Shown here piece by piece: positions 1 to 10,888 of a stretch of DNA of 64,000 nt (within the stretch, counting starts at the first letter, position 1; each line of letters begins with the position of its first letter). A program made the translations under genes and the position numbers. This stretch comes from Rhizomucor pusillus. Taxonomy: Eukaryota; Mucoromycota; Mucoromycetes; Mucorales; Lichtheimiaceae. A model generated the notes under the pieces. It searched no databases. It was not told where the DNA came from and was given only the letters and a program-made list of their open reading frames with translations. The stretch spans positions 1-64,000 of the forward strand of contig FWWN02000572.1 of NCBI GenBank assembly GCA_900175165.2, written 5' to 3'.

Positions 1-837
1 TTGCAAGAGCTAAAAGAAAACCATGCATTCAGCTGGACCTGGAAGATTTCTCGAGCCAAGAAGTGGACGAATATTTCCATGTATGCGCCATAGATCCAGG
101 CTGGCGACATATTTTCACAGCAGCCTATGGATGTGATGAACAGGAACATGAAATACGTCGAGTTAGCCGATCAGAATACAGTAACATGATAGGTGCAAAG
201 CAAAGAACAAAACGATTACAGAAACGGAAAAAATAACATGGTATTGAAGTCATCGAGTCACGTTTTCCTACTGCGAAGACAGCAAACATCCAACGCTATA
301 ATCGATACGTGCATTATCTCCAGGTTCATGAACGACCTTACGCGAGTTCTACTTACGATACCATGCGCATACACGATTCCCGAACTTACAAGGCCGAAAC
401 AGAGCATGTGAAGAACTTGCGAATATTACAATAAACGCGGCAAAAAGTACAACCGCAAGAAGCGGACGAAACGCGCCAGGAACCGGAAGAAGAGAAAAAA
501 GTATCGAGAACAGCGCCGACGAAATACTGAGAAGTACGTGAAATGGGGATCTCGAAATATCCATGTAAATCAACCAAATGTTTCATCAGAATACCGTCGC
601 AGCCAGAATCGGCTCTACGATCGACGCTAGTACATTTGCAACTACAAAGAGAAAAAAAATGGAAACCAGAAACAGTACCGCAGCGAAGCAAGGGCAAGAT
701 GCCGCTCGTGGTATTCGGCGACGGAATGACTGCGAATGTGGGACCCGAAAGGGTTTAGGTTTTTACGGCAAGCTTTGCAGTTCATCTTGGATTTAGAATA
801 TTATCGAAGTACTAATATTGAGGCTGCTTCTCTTTAG
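1..837 (+). pseudogene. Fanzor (eukaryotic TnpB-like) RNA-guided nuclease, degenerate
   Basis: Eroded remnant of a Fanzor/TnpB-family gene, cut at its N-terminal side by the window edge. Frame 3 from base 3 encodes a RuvC-I-like segment with IDPG at 90-101, then FTAAYG and an EIRR..S..EY pattern typical of fungal Fanzors. A stop at 234-236 interrupts it, and the same frame resumes with GIEVIESRFPTAKT and a tyrosine-rich stretch. Near base 421 the reading moves to frame 1, giving a lysine/arginine-rich run (KRGKKYNRKKRTK) ending at a stop at 628-630. Frame 3 then gives the conserved VVFGDGM core at 708-728. A weak match to the RuvC-III end (YRSTNIEAASL) lies near 801-834 in frame 1, with the usual Asp apparently replaced. 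At least two stops and two or three frame changes make it non-functional. Family assignment is from memory of the motif order; the Zn-ribbon cysteines are not recognisable. Confidence 0.72.
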
Positions 838-1230
838 ATGATTCGGTAAGTAAAAACGGATACAAGCCTGTAATACCTGGAATTTTTACTGATTGAGATC
901 GGGTTGGCAACTGCGCTACATGGCAAATCTGAAGCAATATGGCAAGTTTTCTTAGATCGACAAGAATATTTATTAATTTTATTTCATAGGTTTAAATTTG
1001 CCTTGTTTGTGGTGCAATTTTATGCTCCAAACGACAACTGTTTTTAAAAATACAGTATTCTATTCAGGCTCCACCCTGCGCAAAAGAATGGACCAGATTT
1101 CGGCTTGTTACCCGATTCGGGCTAGCGTGACAAGTTTCGATGCGAGATATATGTATTTGCGCTGCATCAATGTCTCCTCCTCGACTGGATTACTCTTTCT
1201 CTTTCATAATCCACTTGTGATACCGTCGCT
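838..1230. other. Intergenic, no gene seen
   Basis: AT-rich spacer between the Fanzor relic and the DUF4112 gene. No ORF with family resemblance and no RNA gene was recognised. The 3' half probably holds the promoter of the downstream gene. Confidence 0.5.
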
Positions 1231-2024
1231 ATGGATAAGAACGCCTTGATGAAAATGGGAGTCAAGAAACTCCTGCAGGATATTGACGAGCCAGCGCGTC
1301 ACAACGCCGAACTAGAAGCTAATGGACGCCATCGTAAATGGTTCTGGAATCGCAAGCAAGATCCATACAGCGTGCTGCCTGAACATGAACGACGCATTCT
1401 GAAGAAGGTCAAAACTCGAGCTCATTTGCTCGACAAAGGGTTCAGTTGTTGCTGCTGTCAGATCGGGTTGGACCCCATTATTGGTACTGTTTATGCAACT
1501 TGCCTTTTTCTTTCACCCTGAAAGGTATAACTAATTGCATATCTATAGGGCTTATTCCTGTCGTGGGCGATTTCCTGGGTGTACTTTTAGCCTTGAACCT
1601 TGTGCAGACAGCCATGGCAGCCAATTTACCGCAGGCCATAGTCTCGCGTATGGTAGTGAACGTTGCAATTGACTTTTTGGTACGTTCTAGTAGTGCATAG
1701 TCTGAAACGATAATCCCGTGATATTCGTACTCACCTCCACACTTTGGTAACTAGATTGGACTCGTTCCCATTATTGGAGATCTAGCCGATTTTATGTATA
1801 AATGCAATACTCGAAACGCATTATTGCTGGAAAACTATCTCTTGAAACGTCAACGACAGCGCCAGGGTGAAGATGCCCCATTGTCAGCACTGCATACAAC
1901 AAAAGGCGATCCAGCGCCGCACAACTTACGCCAACCTAAAAATCCCCAGCATCATCCTGCTCCATCCTCCTCGAAGGCTTCCACTCCTAAATCCAAAAAT
2001 GCACCAACCCATCCTACCAACTAG
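1231..2024 (+). CDS. DUF4112 domain protein
   Basis: Three exons (1231-1483, 1549-1679, 1755-2024) give a 217-residue protein. The core carries the DUF4112 pattern. It has a charged N-terminus (KVKTRAHLLDKG), then the paired motifs GLDPIIGLIPVVGDFLG (residues about 80-95) and IGLVPIIGDLADFMYKCN (about 129-145), with hydrophobic helices between. Both splice junctions fall inside these repeated P-V/I-I-G-D motifs and rejoin them exactly, which supports the model. The C-terminal 60 residues are Pro/Ser/Lys-rich and disordered. A CCCC run sits just before the first motif; it might be lipid-modified, but that is only a guess. DUF4112 proteins are small membrane-associated proteins found in fungi and bacteria, with no established function. 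Confidence 0.85.
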
Positions 2025-2234
2025 AAAGTATGTCTAAAGTTATATTATAAGATGCTGCTAGATATACCCCATTTCATTCAAGAGCAGTACCCAATTGATT
2101 CTTTTTTTATAACTTGCTTGTGATAGTAGTATAACTTACAAATTGGTTTTTTAAAACAATATAATATACGGTACCATTCATTTTTTTACGTAAAAAGGGG
2201 AGTAACTTTGCAGTAAAGTGTGTGGTATATAAAC

Positions 2235-5200
2235 TTAGGGGAATAATTCTTGAGCTTGATTAATTAGGTATTCAATAGCTGCGTTTTTGTAGCCCATATC
2301 ATGCAACTCTCTTGTTCCTTCTCTGTCCCGCATCAGGGTAGGAGCGAACACCATAGCTAGATTTTTGGTTGTCATCAAGTTCTCATTGCATTGTAAGCGC
2401 ACACTTATCAAGTAAAACAGAGGGTCAGGTTGTGTCTATCGATAGACATACTCAAATATCACATACCGGTCAAGATGTTGTATCAACATTTTCAATGTAT
2501 CGTAGTTTGCCTGCGGTAATTTCGCTAAAACCGACTGGAACTCTTCCATTTTGGGTGCTCCCGGTGCCATTCCTGGACACAGTTAATTGTCATCAAAAAA
2601 GTACAGTATCGCTAAATGCTCACCTGAAGCTTCGACAAAGCTCGAGTATAGTTCATATGTAAGTAATGGGTTTGGTAGTTCTCGGAAGAAGTGTTTCAAA
2701 ACACTTGTCACTGCGCAGATATCGTTGTACTTTTCCTCATCAGTAAGGTCGACAGGAGTACCATTCTCAAACGCTTGCTGGATAGTTCGCATCTGCGCAG
2801 CTCCACCTGACTTGCGATAAATTCCTTCGTAATCCATGCCTCGAGCTTCCACTGCTTCGATGCATTTCTCGACAACCAAGGGTACCGTCCGTTCTTCCCG
2901 AGCAGCGACTTCAGAGAGGTCCATACCGAACATGATGTTGGAGCCTATACAACATCCAAAAAATGCCAGTCAGATCGTTTCTAATGGATTTTGGTGTCGT
3001 TGCAGTTCCCTCACCTGACGATCGACTAGGCTGGTCGTTCTCCATCCATGACAATAAATCAAACTGGCTGCCAGTGTTTCCAAAACAGCATTGTGGTACG
3101 TGGCTAAGGCATTTTGCGTGGGACGTTAATGCACATCCTAACAAAAGTTTTTACATTAGTCTGTGTGATCCAACGTCTCTAGAATCCAGTACTGCTATTC
3201 CTTCTTTACCTTGACATCGAAGTTCAGATCGACCCCATATTTTCTCTTGGCAAACATCGCAGCGCACAGGTCTGAGGAACGACATTGCTTGGAAGGCATG
3301 TGAGCCGTGGTCTTTGATTTGCCGGCGTCCAGAATTAGGGTTTCCAGGCACAAAACTTTGTACACTCGGGCTGCCCAGTTCGTAAGGCGAGGCATTTTCT
3401 CCAACCACACCTTTTTTGTTGCCTCCCCCGAGTATTCCAAACACGTTCGTCTTCTTTTTGATTTTGAAAACCTTAGGCGCTTGTGTTCCGTTAAAACTGT
3501 CGCGCGAAACAACTTTGGCGGTCGATTCAGATGACTTGCGCTGCATAAGTGTGCTATCACCAAGGAAACTCGTACCGGCCATCACAGCTGCAGCTTCACG
3601 TTCACGTTCTGTGACACGCCGTGACAAGTCGTTGTTCATATTGGTAAGCTCTGCGTTCTTGGCATTGAGCATGATCATCTCATGGATCACATCGTCACGT
3701 GTCTTTGTCAATTCGTCTGTCTCCTTTTTCAGAGAATCCCGCTCTGTTCTCAATGACTGAATTTCAACCGACAAGGCTTCTTTTGCGATGTTGAAATCAA
3801 TTTCGTTCGACAATGTGTTGCGGTACTCTTTTAGCTTGCTGCATGCCTTCTCCAACTCGGCTCGGATTCGCGCTAAACGTTCAATATCCTCTTTGGCGTG
3901 CGCGACAAACTTTTCCGGAGCCATAATGTTAGCCTGCTGCAGCAAAGTAAGCTGCTGTCGTAATTGAGCAATTGTAAGATCTTGTTGCTGCCGCAGCGAT
4001 GTCTCTTTTGCAAATTCTTGACGCGCTCGCGAGAATTCATCTAGTGCGCGTTTGCTGGCATCCTATTTTCTTCGTTCTTAACGTTTGCTTCATTGGTCCT
4101 ACGCTTCAATGTTACCTTAATTTTTTGGTAATTGGCTTCAGTGTCCGCCAATTTGCGCCTGCACTTTTTAAGTTCCTGAGCCAATGTTACCGGATCTTGT
4201 TTCCGCAATTGCTCGTTGTCATCTGCATCTTGTTCTTCGTCCTGATCGGTGCGAGTCACACGCGGATTGATGTCATCCACCAAAGATGATTCCAGCAAAT
4301 CGGATGCACGCTTGAAAACCGCTGCAGCGGGTTGATGCTTCTCATCGTTGCCATCGCCGATGGATACATCCAACGAAAGGTTGGCTCCAAGTGTCTTTGT
4401 GAGGTTCATCAACTCGGCCGAGTCATTCTCAAAAAATGAAAAGTTTACGGAAGGTAGCGCGAGCTCCAGAGTTGATGCGGATGTGTCGTCGTCTGGTATT
4501 ACCGGTAAGCGTTTGTTTGCTGGTAAGCTGTCAGGCGAGGACAATGGAGGACTGAGTTGGCGCTGCTGTGGTACGATGGTTTCTGATCTGGAGTGAGAAA
4601 GTGACAGCCTTTTTGTGTTGTTGCTTGTTGATGACGGGGAGGAGACATCGATGGAGCTGCTGCGAGACCGTATAGGTGTCGGTGGGTCGTACTCGCTCCG
4701 CGTCGGGCTCTTTGCCTGCTCATTCTGCAAGTAATTTGTAACCATTTGTGGATCAAATAAACGGCTCGAATAGCGATTTGACATGTACGGCTTGTCAGTG
4801 ACCGCAACGGGCCGCAATTGGTTATTTTTCTTTGGCGACGGAGATGATGAGTTCTATCGAGAAGAATGACGCGTAGAAATGAGAATAAATAAAGTATTGA
4901 TATTAGTTTATATTTCATTTGTTCAAGATATTACATACCAACGTAGGAATTGATGGAAGGCTTTTGGTGGCGGCATTTAGAGTGTATTGCTTTTGTTTTC
5001 TGCGTTCCCTCTCCTCTCGTCGTCGTTGCTTCTCCAGTCTTCGTTTCTCGTGACATGGTGCGCAATAAAGTCCCTGCAGGATTCTAGCTTAGCTACCAAT
5101 TGCATTTTTTCCGGGAATTTTAACTTGCACGGATTTACCTTGCTGGTTGTAAACACCAAATCACCAATTCTATTTTTGCAGAAAACGCAGTGAAAGCATG

Positions 5201-5642
5201 AAGCATGGTATGCTTCGTCGCCTAATTACAGTAATATATTTTCAACATTAGTTCTCGGGGAGAAAAACATTGCCCTTTATTGCAAGGATATGCTCACCAG
5301 TCATGATGGCTTCGTCTCTGATTAACTGTTTGCAAAGTGCACAGGTATACGAGCAAGCTTCACAAACGGGTCGGCCGTCTGTCAGGATCAACAGATTGGA
5401 CTCACAGTCTGCCGGCTTGCCGCATTTTGCGCATCTGAAACTATGTATACACATCGCCGTTCCTGAAATTAATAAACTGGGATGTAGCATAGCACGCTGC
5501 AGATAGCCTGCGCTTACCATTCGAAATGGAAAAGCGCATCACCAAAGGCAATGACGGAACCTTCGCCGATATCGCCATCACATTCACGGCAAAGCGGTCC
5601 TGGCCCCAGATCATCCTCTAGCAAAGATGCCGTCGACAACAT
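2235..5642 (-). CDS. LIM-LIM-C1-RhoGAP protein (Rga-type Rho GTPase-activating protein)
   Basis: GTPase-activating protein for Rho-family GTPases, acting in fungal polarity, septation and wall signalling. Ten exons on the minus strand: 5642-5518, 5440-5298, 5221-5139, 5073-4939, 4853-4116, 4062-3210, 3137-3015, 2944-2624, 2572-2467, 2403-2235. They encode 931 residues. Two tandem LIM domains lie at about 15-130 (CREC, FHFECFRCAKCG, VCEAC, then CALC, CFHCVFC, CAPCH). A Ser/Pro-rich linker follows, then a coiled coil (about 370-520) and a C1 domain with RCDVCQEKIWG and HAKCLSHVPQCC near 665-735. The RhoGAP domain (about 735-925) has GIYRKSGG with the catalytic Arg and NLAMVFAPTLMR. LIM order plus RhoGAP matches fungal Rga1/Rga2. 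It is the only strong gene between 2.2 and 5.6 kb and converges on the DUF4112 gene. The start ATG is preceded by an in-frame stop. Confidence 0.93.
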
Positions 5643-6898
5643 CGGGAACAGAAGGGGGAGAAGGAGAAATATACAAAGGGAAGAAACAAGAAGGAACGTT
5701 GCAACAGCAGACTACTGCTGGTTATACGCTTGTGGTACATCACCACATTGAAGAATCACATTGTGCAACCTTGTTGTCTGGACTCTCTGGCTTTTTCAGG
5801 ACACGCCCAATTTCCTCTGTGCCCCGTGCTCACAAGCGTGGAAACGGCAGACGTTTACCAATCGAATGCAGTTGCTACAGTCCAGGCAATAGGCAACAGT
5901 GTGAAGTTTCAATGAGTGATGCTTCCAAGATTTAAATGGATAACAAAAAAGTCTTTTTATGCTAGTGACTATCCTCGATTTGAGATAAATGGCCATTGGC
6001 TGTTGCTATGATCTCCTCTGGATGTACTGATGATGATAATGCAAAGTGAAGATGGTCCGGAAAGATGGATCATCGCTGCTAATAACGAGCAATGTGCGTC
6101 TCATTGAAGTTGCAAAAAGCTTGCTAATCAGATAAAACGTAATCCATCTAATTTGCCTTGTTGCTCGTCGATGCTGCATCGGCTCGCCACAGCTTTCGAT
6201 GTTTGATAAACAGTCTTCTTGTCTTTTGGTATTTTTACCATCTATCTGTCGAGATCTACGCGCGCTCGCTCCATCTTACAGTACTTGGCTTTACATATTT
6301 CCTTTTTTTTCCTTTGCAATTGCTAGCCAACCTGTGGCAGAAGATCATTTCTATATAGTTACTACGTGGCCTACATTTAATCACCTCAGGTACATATATG
6401 TTATATGTATATAACATGCATGGAATTTCATAGAGCGGTTATTTCATAACTGCTTGTTGACAAGATAGCGCACACTTCAGCACAGCATTGAGAGATCGAT
6501 CTAACAGTACCTTGCAGGACTATTAACCAGCCTGCATGGAGAAGCACGTGTAACTGACGCTTTCGATGTTTGGCTTTGATAAGTTTTTGCATTGACTGCA
6601 TATTCCAATATGGATGTCAAAATGGCTCCTTTGACTTCAACAGCTAAGATCAAATCCATCCTCTCATATTATGTGCCAGCCGTATTGCTCCTCTGTTTAG
6701 ACAACAGAATACACTTCCTAGATTTTCCAAGATGCATAGTATCATATGTGTTGAACTCTGGACACTGACCTGAGATTCTTGCGCTGCGACCAATTTTTCC
6801 ATTTGCATACATAGTCTCAATAGGGGCCATTCTGGGGATGGGAAGCGGAGAAAGAGATGGATGAGAATAAGGAGATCTACAAATGTGTGTGCTTGGAC
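5643..6898. other. Intergenic, 1.25 kb
   Basis: No convincing gene on either strand; the short ORFs here have no recognisable motif and no coherent splicing. The left end should contain the RhoGAP promoter and 5' UTR, and the right end the promoter of the secreted protein at 6981. Confidence 0.5.
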
Positions 6899-6908
6899 CG
6901 TATAAATG
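6899..6908 (+). promoter_or_regulatory. TATA box
   Basis: A TATAAATG element lies about 75 bases upstream of the ATG at 6981. Its position argues that transcription starts near 6930. This favours 6981 over the TTG-initiated extension beginning at 6906. Confidence 0.5.
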
Positions 6909-6980
6909 GGAGGTCAACAAAAGGTTCGCCAGCTGCGCTCTAAAGTTTCATTCTTTGCTCCCCCCTTCACACTCGTTTCA

Positions 6981-7529
6981 ATGTTCTATTTTCTCACTAG
7001 TTTCCTTTCCGTCATTTTCGTCGCGTCAACAGTATCCGCGTCGGACTGCCACTGCAAAGATATTCCACCCGTCTTTACAGCTGATTGCTGCTTAGGTTCT
7101 GGAGGCGACCTCAGAATTGACAACGGAGCAGTCCACTGCGTATTCAACGACTACAGCACTTTTGGTGGTTTCAACAGATGCTGCGACTCATACTGGGGTA
7201 TTGCACGATGCGTTCTTTCTCCACGTCCCGAACTTGATGAATTTATGCAGCGCCTAGAAAATGAGCAGTCCTCGACGAATGAAGATACCCAGCACCCGGC
7301 CGAGCAGTTACCGCCGCCGATACCTTTGCCGCAAAAGCAACAACAGCAGCCGGTGGAGGACGGGGACGAGGAGAAGGCTGAAGGAGAGCATGAGCAGCAG
7401 CAGCAGCAGCAGCAAGTACAACAATCTCCACCGTCGTCACCACCACCGTCGCCGGAGTTGCAACAGCAGCAGCAGCGTCCTCAGGTGCCGCCACCTATTC
7501 CAAATGCACTACCACCAGTGCGGAAATGA
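6981..7529 (+). CDS. Small secreted cysteine-rich protein with Gln/Pro tail
   Basis: Single-exon, 182 residues. Residues 1-20 (MFYFLTSFLSVIFVASTVSA) form a clear signal peptide, with predicted cleavage just after SA. The mature N-terminal domain (about 22-85) holds eight cysteines arranged C-x-C, CC, C, CC, C, which suggests a disulfide-stabilised extracellular module. The rest (about 95-182) is low complexity: acidic stretches, runs of glutamine encoded by CAG/CAA, and poly-proline. The family is not recognised. It resembles the small secreted proteins (effector-like or wall-associated) common in fungi. No intron signals are needed. Function unknown. Confidence 0.75.
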   Translation: MFYFLTSFLSVIFVASTVSASDCHCKDIPPVFTADCCLGSGGDLRIDNGAVHCVFNDYSTFGGFNRCCDSYWGIARCVLSPRPELDEFMQRLENEQSSTNEDTQHPAEQLPPPIPLPQKQQQQPVEDGDEEKAEGEHEQQQQQQQVQQSPPSSPPPSPELQQQQQRPQVPPPIPNALPPVRK

Positions 7530-8615
7530 GAGTCCATATAAGCATAACAATCCTTGTAAAAAGCAAAATATTCTTGTTTCTTATTTGTCATGAACAAATA
7601 TCGGTAATACATTTGTAATCGTTGATTTTCCCGTTCATAACCATAGTTACTTCCGTTAGAGACGTTTCAAGATAGTATACTTATTGACTAACTGCAAGAG
7701 GATAGTCTTGTGTGAAATTGATAAAGATATGACTTACATGCATGTTTGTGAATGCCAGCCATGGTGATAAAAAAGGTTAAATTGAGAATGGACAGTTAGC
7801 CCATGTCCAATGCCTTTGCTGTTGGTCAAGCTCTTGGGATTGACAAAGATCATCAGCTTGTCTTAATGCATGGTGAGTAACACAAGATGCCACGAAAAAT
7901 CAACAAACCTTAGTACTCTGTTTTCAGAAAGAAGTGAACTGTGAGTACGTACTTGCTCTGTAAAATAATATATACACATTCGCAAAAGAAATGAATGTCT
8001 TTGGTGATCTACATAAATCAAGACGAGATGAGATCTCTTAAACTGATATGAGTAATAAGCTTCGAGTACTTCAAATACTGTAAAGCCGTTAAGGAACTAT
8101 CTTCTTGCGAAATACGCACAGGGAAGAATGGGACATCGATGTTTATTGGGGAGAGAGAGAGTGAGAGAGTGTATGTGTCTATTACCTCCAAGAGAATCGT
8201 AATAAACATACAGTACAGTAAATCGTGACGATGGGTGAGTACGAGGCAATGTTTATGGCCAATAACCCTCGGTATACGTTTTCAAGTCTACGTGTATATG
8301 AAGAAGACGCCGGTTGCATGCAGTTTATGTGAAGCACAATAGTCATAGATCAATGTAAAGTAGAATATCGAGAATATCTACCAGTCAAGATCGGCCTCAT
8401 AATTTTTCACTTCAGATATGATCAACCCAATTTCTAAAAATTGGAAATGACACATACTACGCGTACTAATTGTGATGCTCTATGTCAACTCATTGTAAGG
8501 TGATCGTGTCTTGATTACTAAACATTGCGATAGTCGGAGTCGCAGATAAATACCTGCGTCATGTTACCCTTGCATTTCTTTTCCTCGCTTTTCACGGTTC
8601 ACAGCATCCATCATA
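7530..8615. other. Intergenic, 1.1 kb
   Basis: AT-rich, no coding signal. It contains the purine-rich GA tract listed separately. The last 150 bases precede the aldo-keto reductase start and presumably hold its promoter. Confidence 0.5.
8148..8171. repeat. GA microsatellite
   Basis: Short run of GA dinucleotides interrupted by GT, in an intergenic region. It is an ordinary simple repeat with no coding role. Confidence 0.8.
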
Positions 8616-9901
8616 ATGGAGTACGTCAAGTTTGGAAAGACTGGTATGAAGGTAAAGCGCATGGTATATCGGTCAATTACTCCATGCTGAGAAGGAAATT
8701 ATTGCAGGTATCGAGAATATCTCTTGGTTGCATGTCTTACGGTTCATCAAAGTGGCAAAGCTGGGTCAAGGACGAAGAGGAATCGCTTGAGCTTATCGGC
8801 AAGGCTTACGAGGCTGGTATAAACTTCTTCGATACAGCCGAGTCATACTCGAATGGTGAAAGCGAGCGTATTCTCGGCTTGGCTATCAAAAAGTTTAACA
8901 TGAAGCGAGAGCGCATCGTTGTGGCAACAAAAGTTTATTTCCCTGTCAACGAAGATGTTTCAGTTAACAACCTTGGTATGCGCCCGAACGAACCACACCT
9001 TGTTAACTGCCTCGGGTTGTCACGGAAGCATATCTTCGACGCTGTCGAGGGATCATTGAAACGACTGGGATTGGATTACATTGATCTATACCAGATCCAC
9101 AGATTTGACCCTGTAAGTAATCCTGGGATAAAGAAACGATAAATATAGATTCACTGATACACGTTATTTGCATATAGGATACTCCTTTGGAAGAAACCAT
9201 GGAAGCTCTTAACGACTTGGTCAGACTTGGCAAAGTCCGCTATATCGGAGCCAGTTCTGGTTATGCATGGCAGTTCCAAAAGGCCAACAGTATTGCCGAG
9301 AAGAATGGCTGGGCGCAGTTTGTCAGCATGCAGAACCTCTACAATTTGATTTATCGCGAGGAAGAGCGTGAGATGATGCCATATTGCCAAGATCAAGGAA
9401 TTGCAGTTATTCCGTAAGTAGAAACTCAGATAATATTGTGCAGTGCCAGCATCTTCACTTGGACAGTATGAAATAACAAATCGAACCTTTTTAGATGGTC
9501 GCCTTTAGCACGCGGTATGCTCACAGGTAAAAACCGACAGACGGCTCGTACGGAGACCGACCGTGGCCAGAAGCTCTTTTTCCAAAACTCTGTCACGCAA
9601 AACAACGAGGAAATCATTGATCGAGTATGCAAGGTCGCGGAGAGCAAGGGAGTCGCACCCAGTCATGTAAGTTTACCCGAAAATGCAAGCTCGCCACGTG
9701 ACCCAGCCTTGCTGATTGATAAAATTACAGGTGGCGTTAGCTTGGGTTTTATCAAAACCGTTTGTTACCTCACCGATTCTGGGAATCGGAAAACTGGAAC
9801 ACCTGGAAGATGCAATCGCCGGTATGAAGCTTAAGCTGACTCCTGAGGAAATTAAATACTTGGAAGAGGCATATATTCCTAGAGAAGTCATTCCAATGTA
9901 A
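8616..9901 (+). CDS. Aldo-keto reductase (aryl-alcohol-dehydrogenase-like)
   Basis: NADPH-dependent oxidoreductase of the aldo-keto reductase superfamily, probably cytosolic. Five exons (8616-8651, 8708-9112, 9178-9413, 9495-9666, 9731-9901) give 339 residues, the usual length for the family. Visible motifs are LGCMSYG near the N-terminus, NFFDTAESY with the catalytic Asp and Tyr, VVATKV with the catalytic Lys, and LYQIHRFDP with the catalytic His. Further along are RYIGASS, the cofactor-binding IPWSPLARGMLTGK, and a C-terminal PILGIGKLEHLEDA. The first exon is only 12 codons (MEYVKFGKTGMK); splicing restores K-VSRISLGC exactly. The substrate cannot be told; relatives reduce aryl aldehydes and other carbonyls. 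Confidence 0.93.
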
Positions 9902-10888
9902 ATTTGTACCACCAAGAAGAAAGAGAAGAAAAGAAGAAAAGGAGAATTGTCAAACAAACGAGATTAAACTTACAAAGTGTTCATGCTCTAAACAGTTTAT
10001 GCAATATTCTCCACGTCAGCTGACAAGAAGCATAAGGCCGATCATCCATTCAGGCCTTCATGTTCTATTGGAGTGACTTTTAACACCTAAGGATAAGCTT
10101 CAAATATTTAGCTACTAAATGCGCTCATAAGGTTCAGATGTACGCCCAGTAAGCTGCAAACATAGCCTGCGTCTATTTTATGAGCATCATATATTATAGA
10201 GACAAGAATGTTTACGTTATTCCAAACGTTCAAGATTACTGAACCGGTAGGTCGAAAAGGCCGCGAACAGACATTCAACCGATGCTGCAAGTCTCCGCAT
10301 ATAAACACAGAATGCATCTTGTACAAGACTCAAGTTTGTGATTTAGCTTAGCTGCCAAATGTAAAACTTTATTCGACCTTACAGAAACTGGGCGAACATG
10401 CTTGCTTTAGTCCTCTTGGTCTAGTCTTTCGGAACAGATGATATTATGGGAATGATAAGGAACGAAACTATACGGTATGAACCTTCCTTGGTGCTGATTT
10501 TTGGATATAATCGTCACTATGAAGGTATGCTACTTGCATAATATCGCATACATATCCGTGAATGCTTTGAGTTCAGATGCATAAAAACACTTGCCATATT
10601 TTCTGCTCAATGTTTCACAGTAAAAGAAAGAGAGGGTTGACTCAAAACATTTGTGCTGCCAAGACCTTCAGAACAATGAAAAAGAGAGTCCTTGGTAGAA
10701 AGTAGAAAATGAAAAGACATGTGCAAGCTATCTATCCTGTTCATTGAACAAACTCTTTGTTTCCCTGCGTGGTGGTCAATAACACGTTGCTCGTCCGTGT
10801 GCTCAGAATAACTGAGACAGTTCATTTTTCTTTCCGCTTTTCGCTCCTTTCTTTTCCGCAAGCACCCCCAAAAAGCGCTTATGCTAAT
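9902..10888. other. Intergenic, about 1 kb
   Basis: No gene recognised. The final 130 bases form an open frame upstream of the phosphatase ATG at 10889, but it lacks an in-frame ATG and is more likely 5' UTR. Confidence 0.45.

Noticed and set aside
7243..7494. Minus-strand Ala/Val-rich ORF
   Set aside because: Antisense of the Gln/Pro-coding CAG/CCG repeats of the secreted protein gene.
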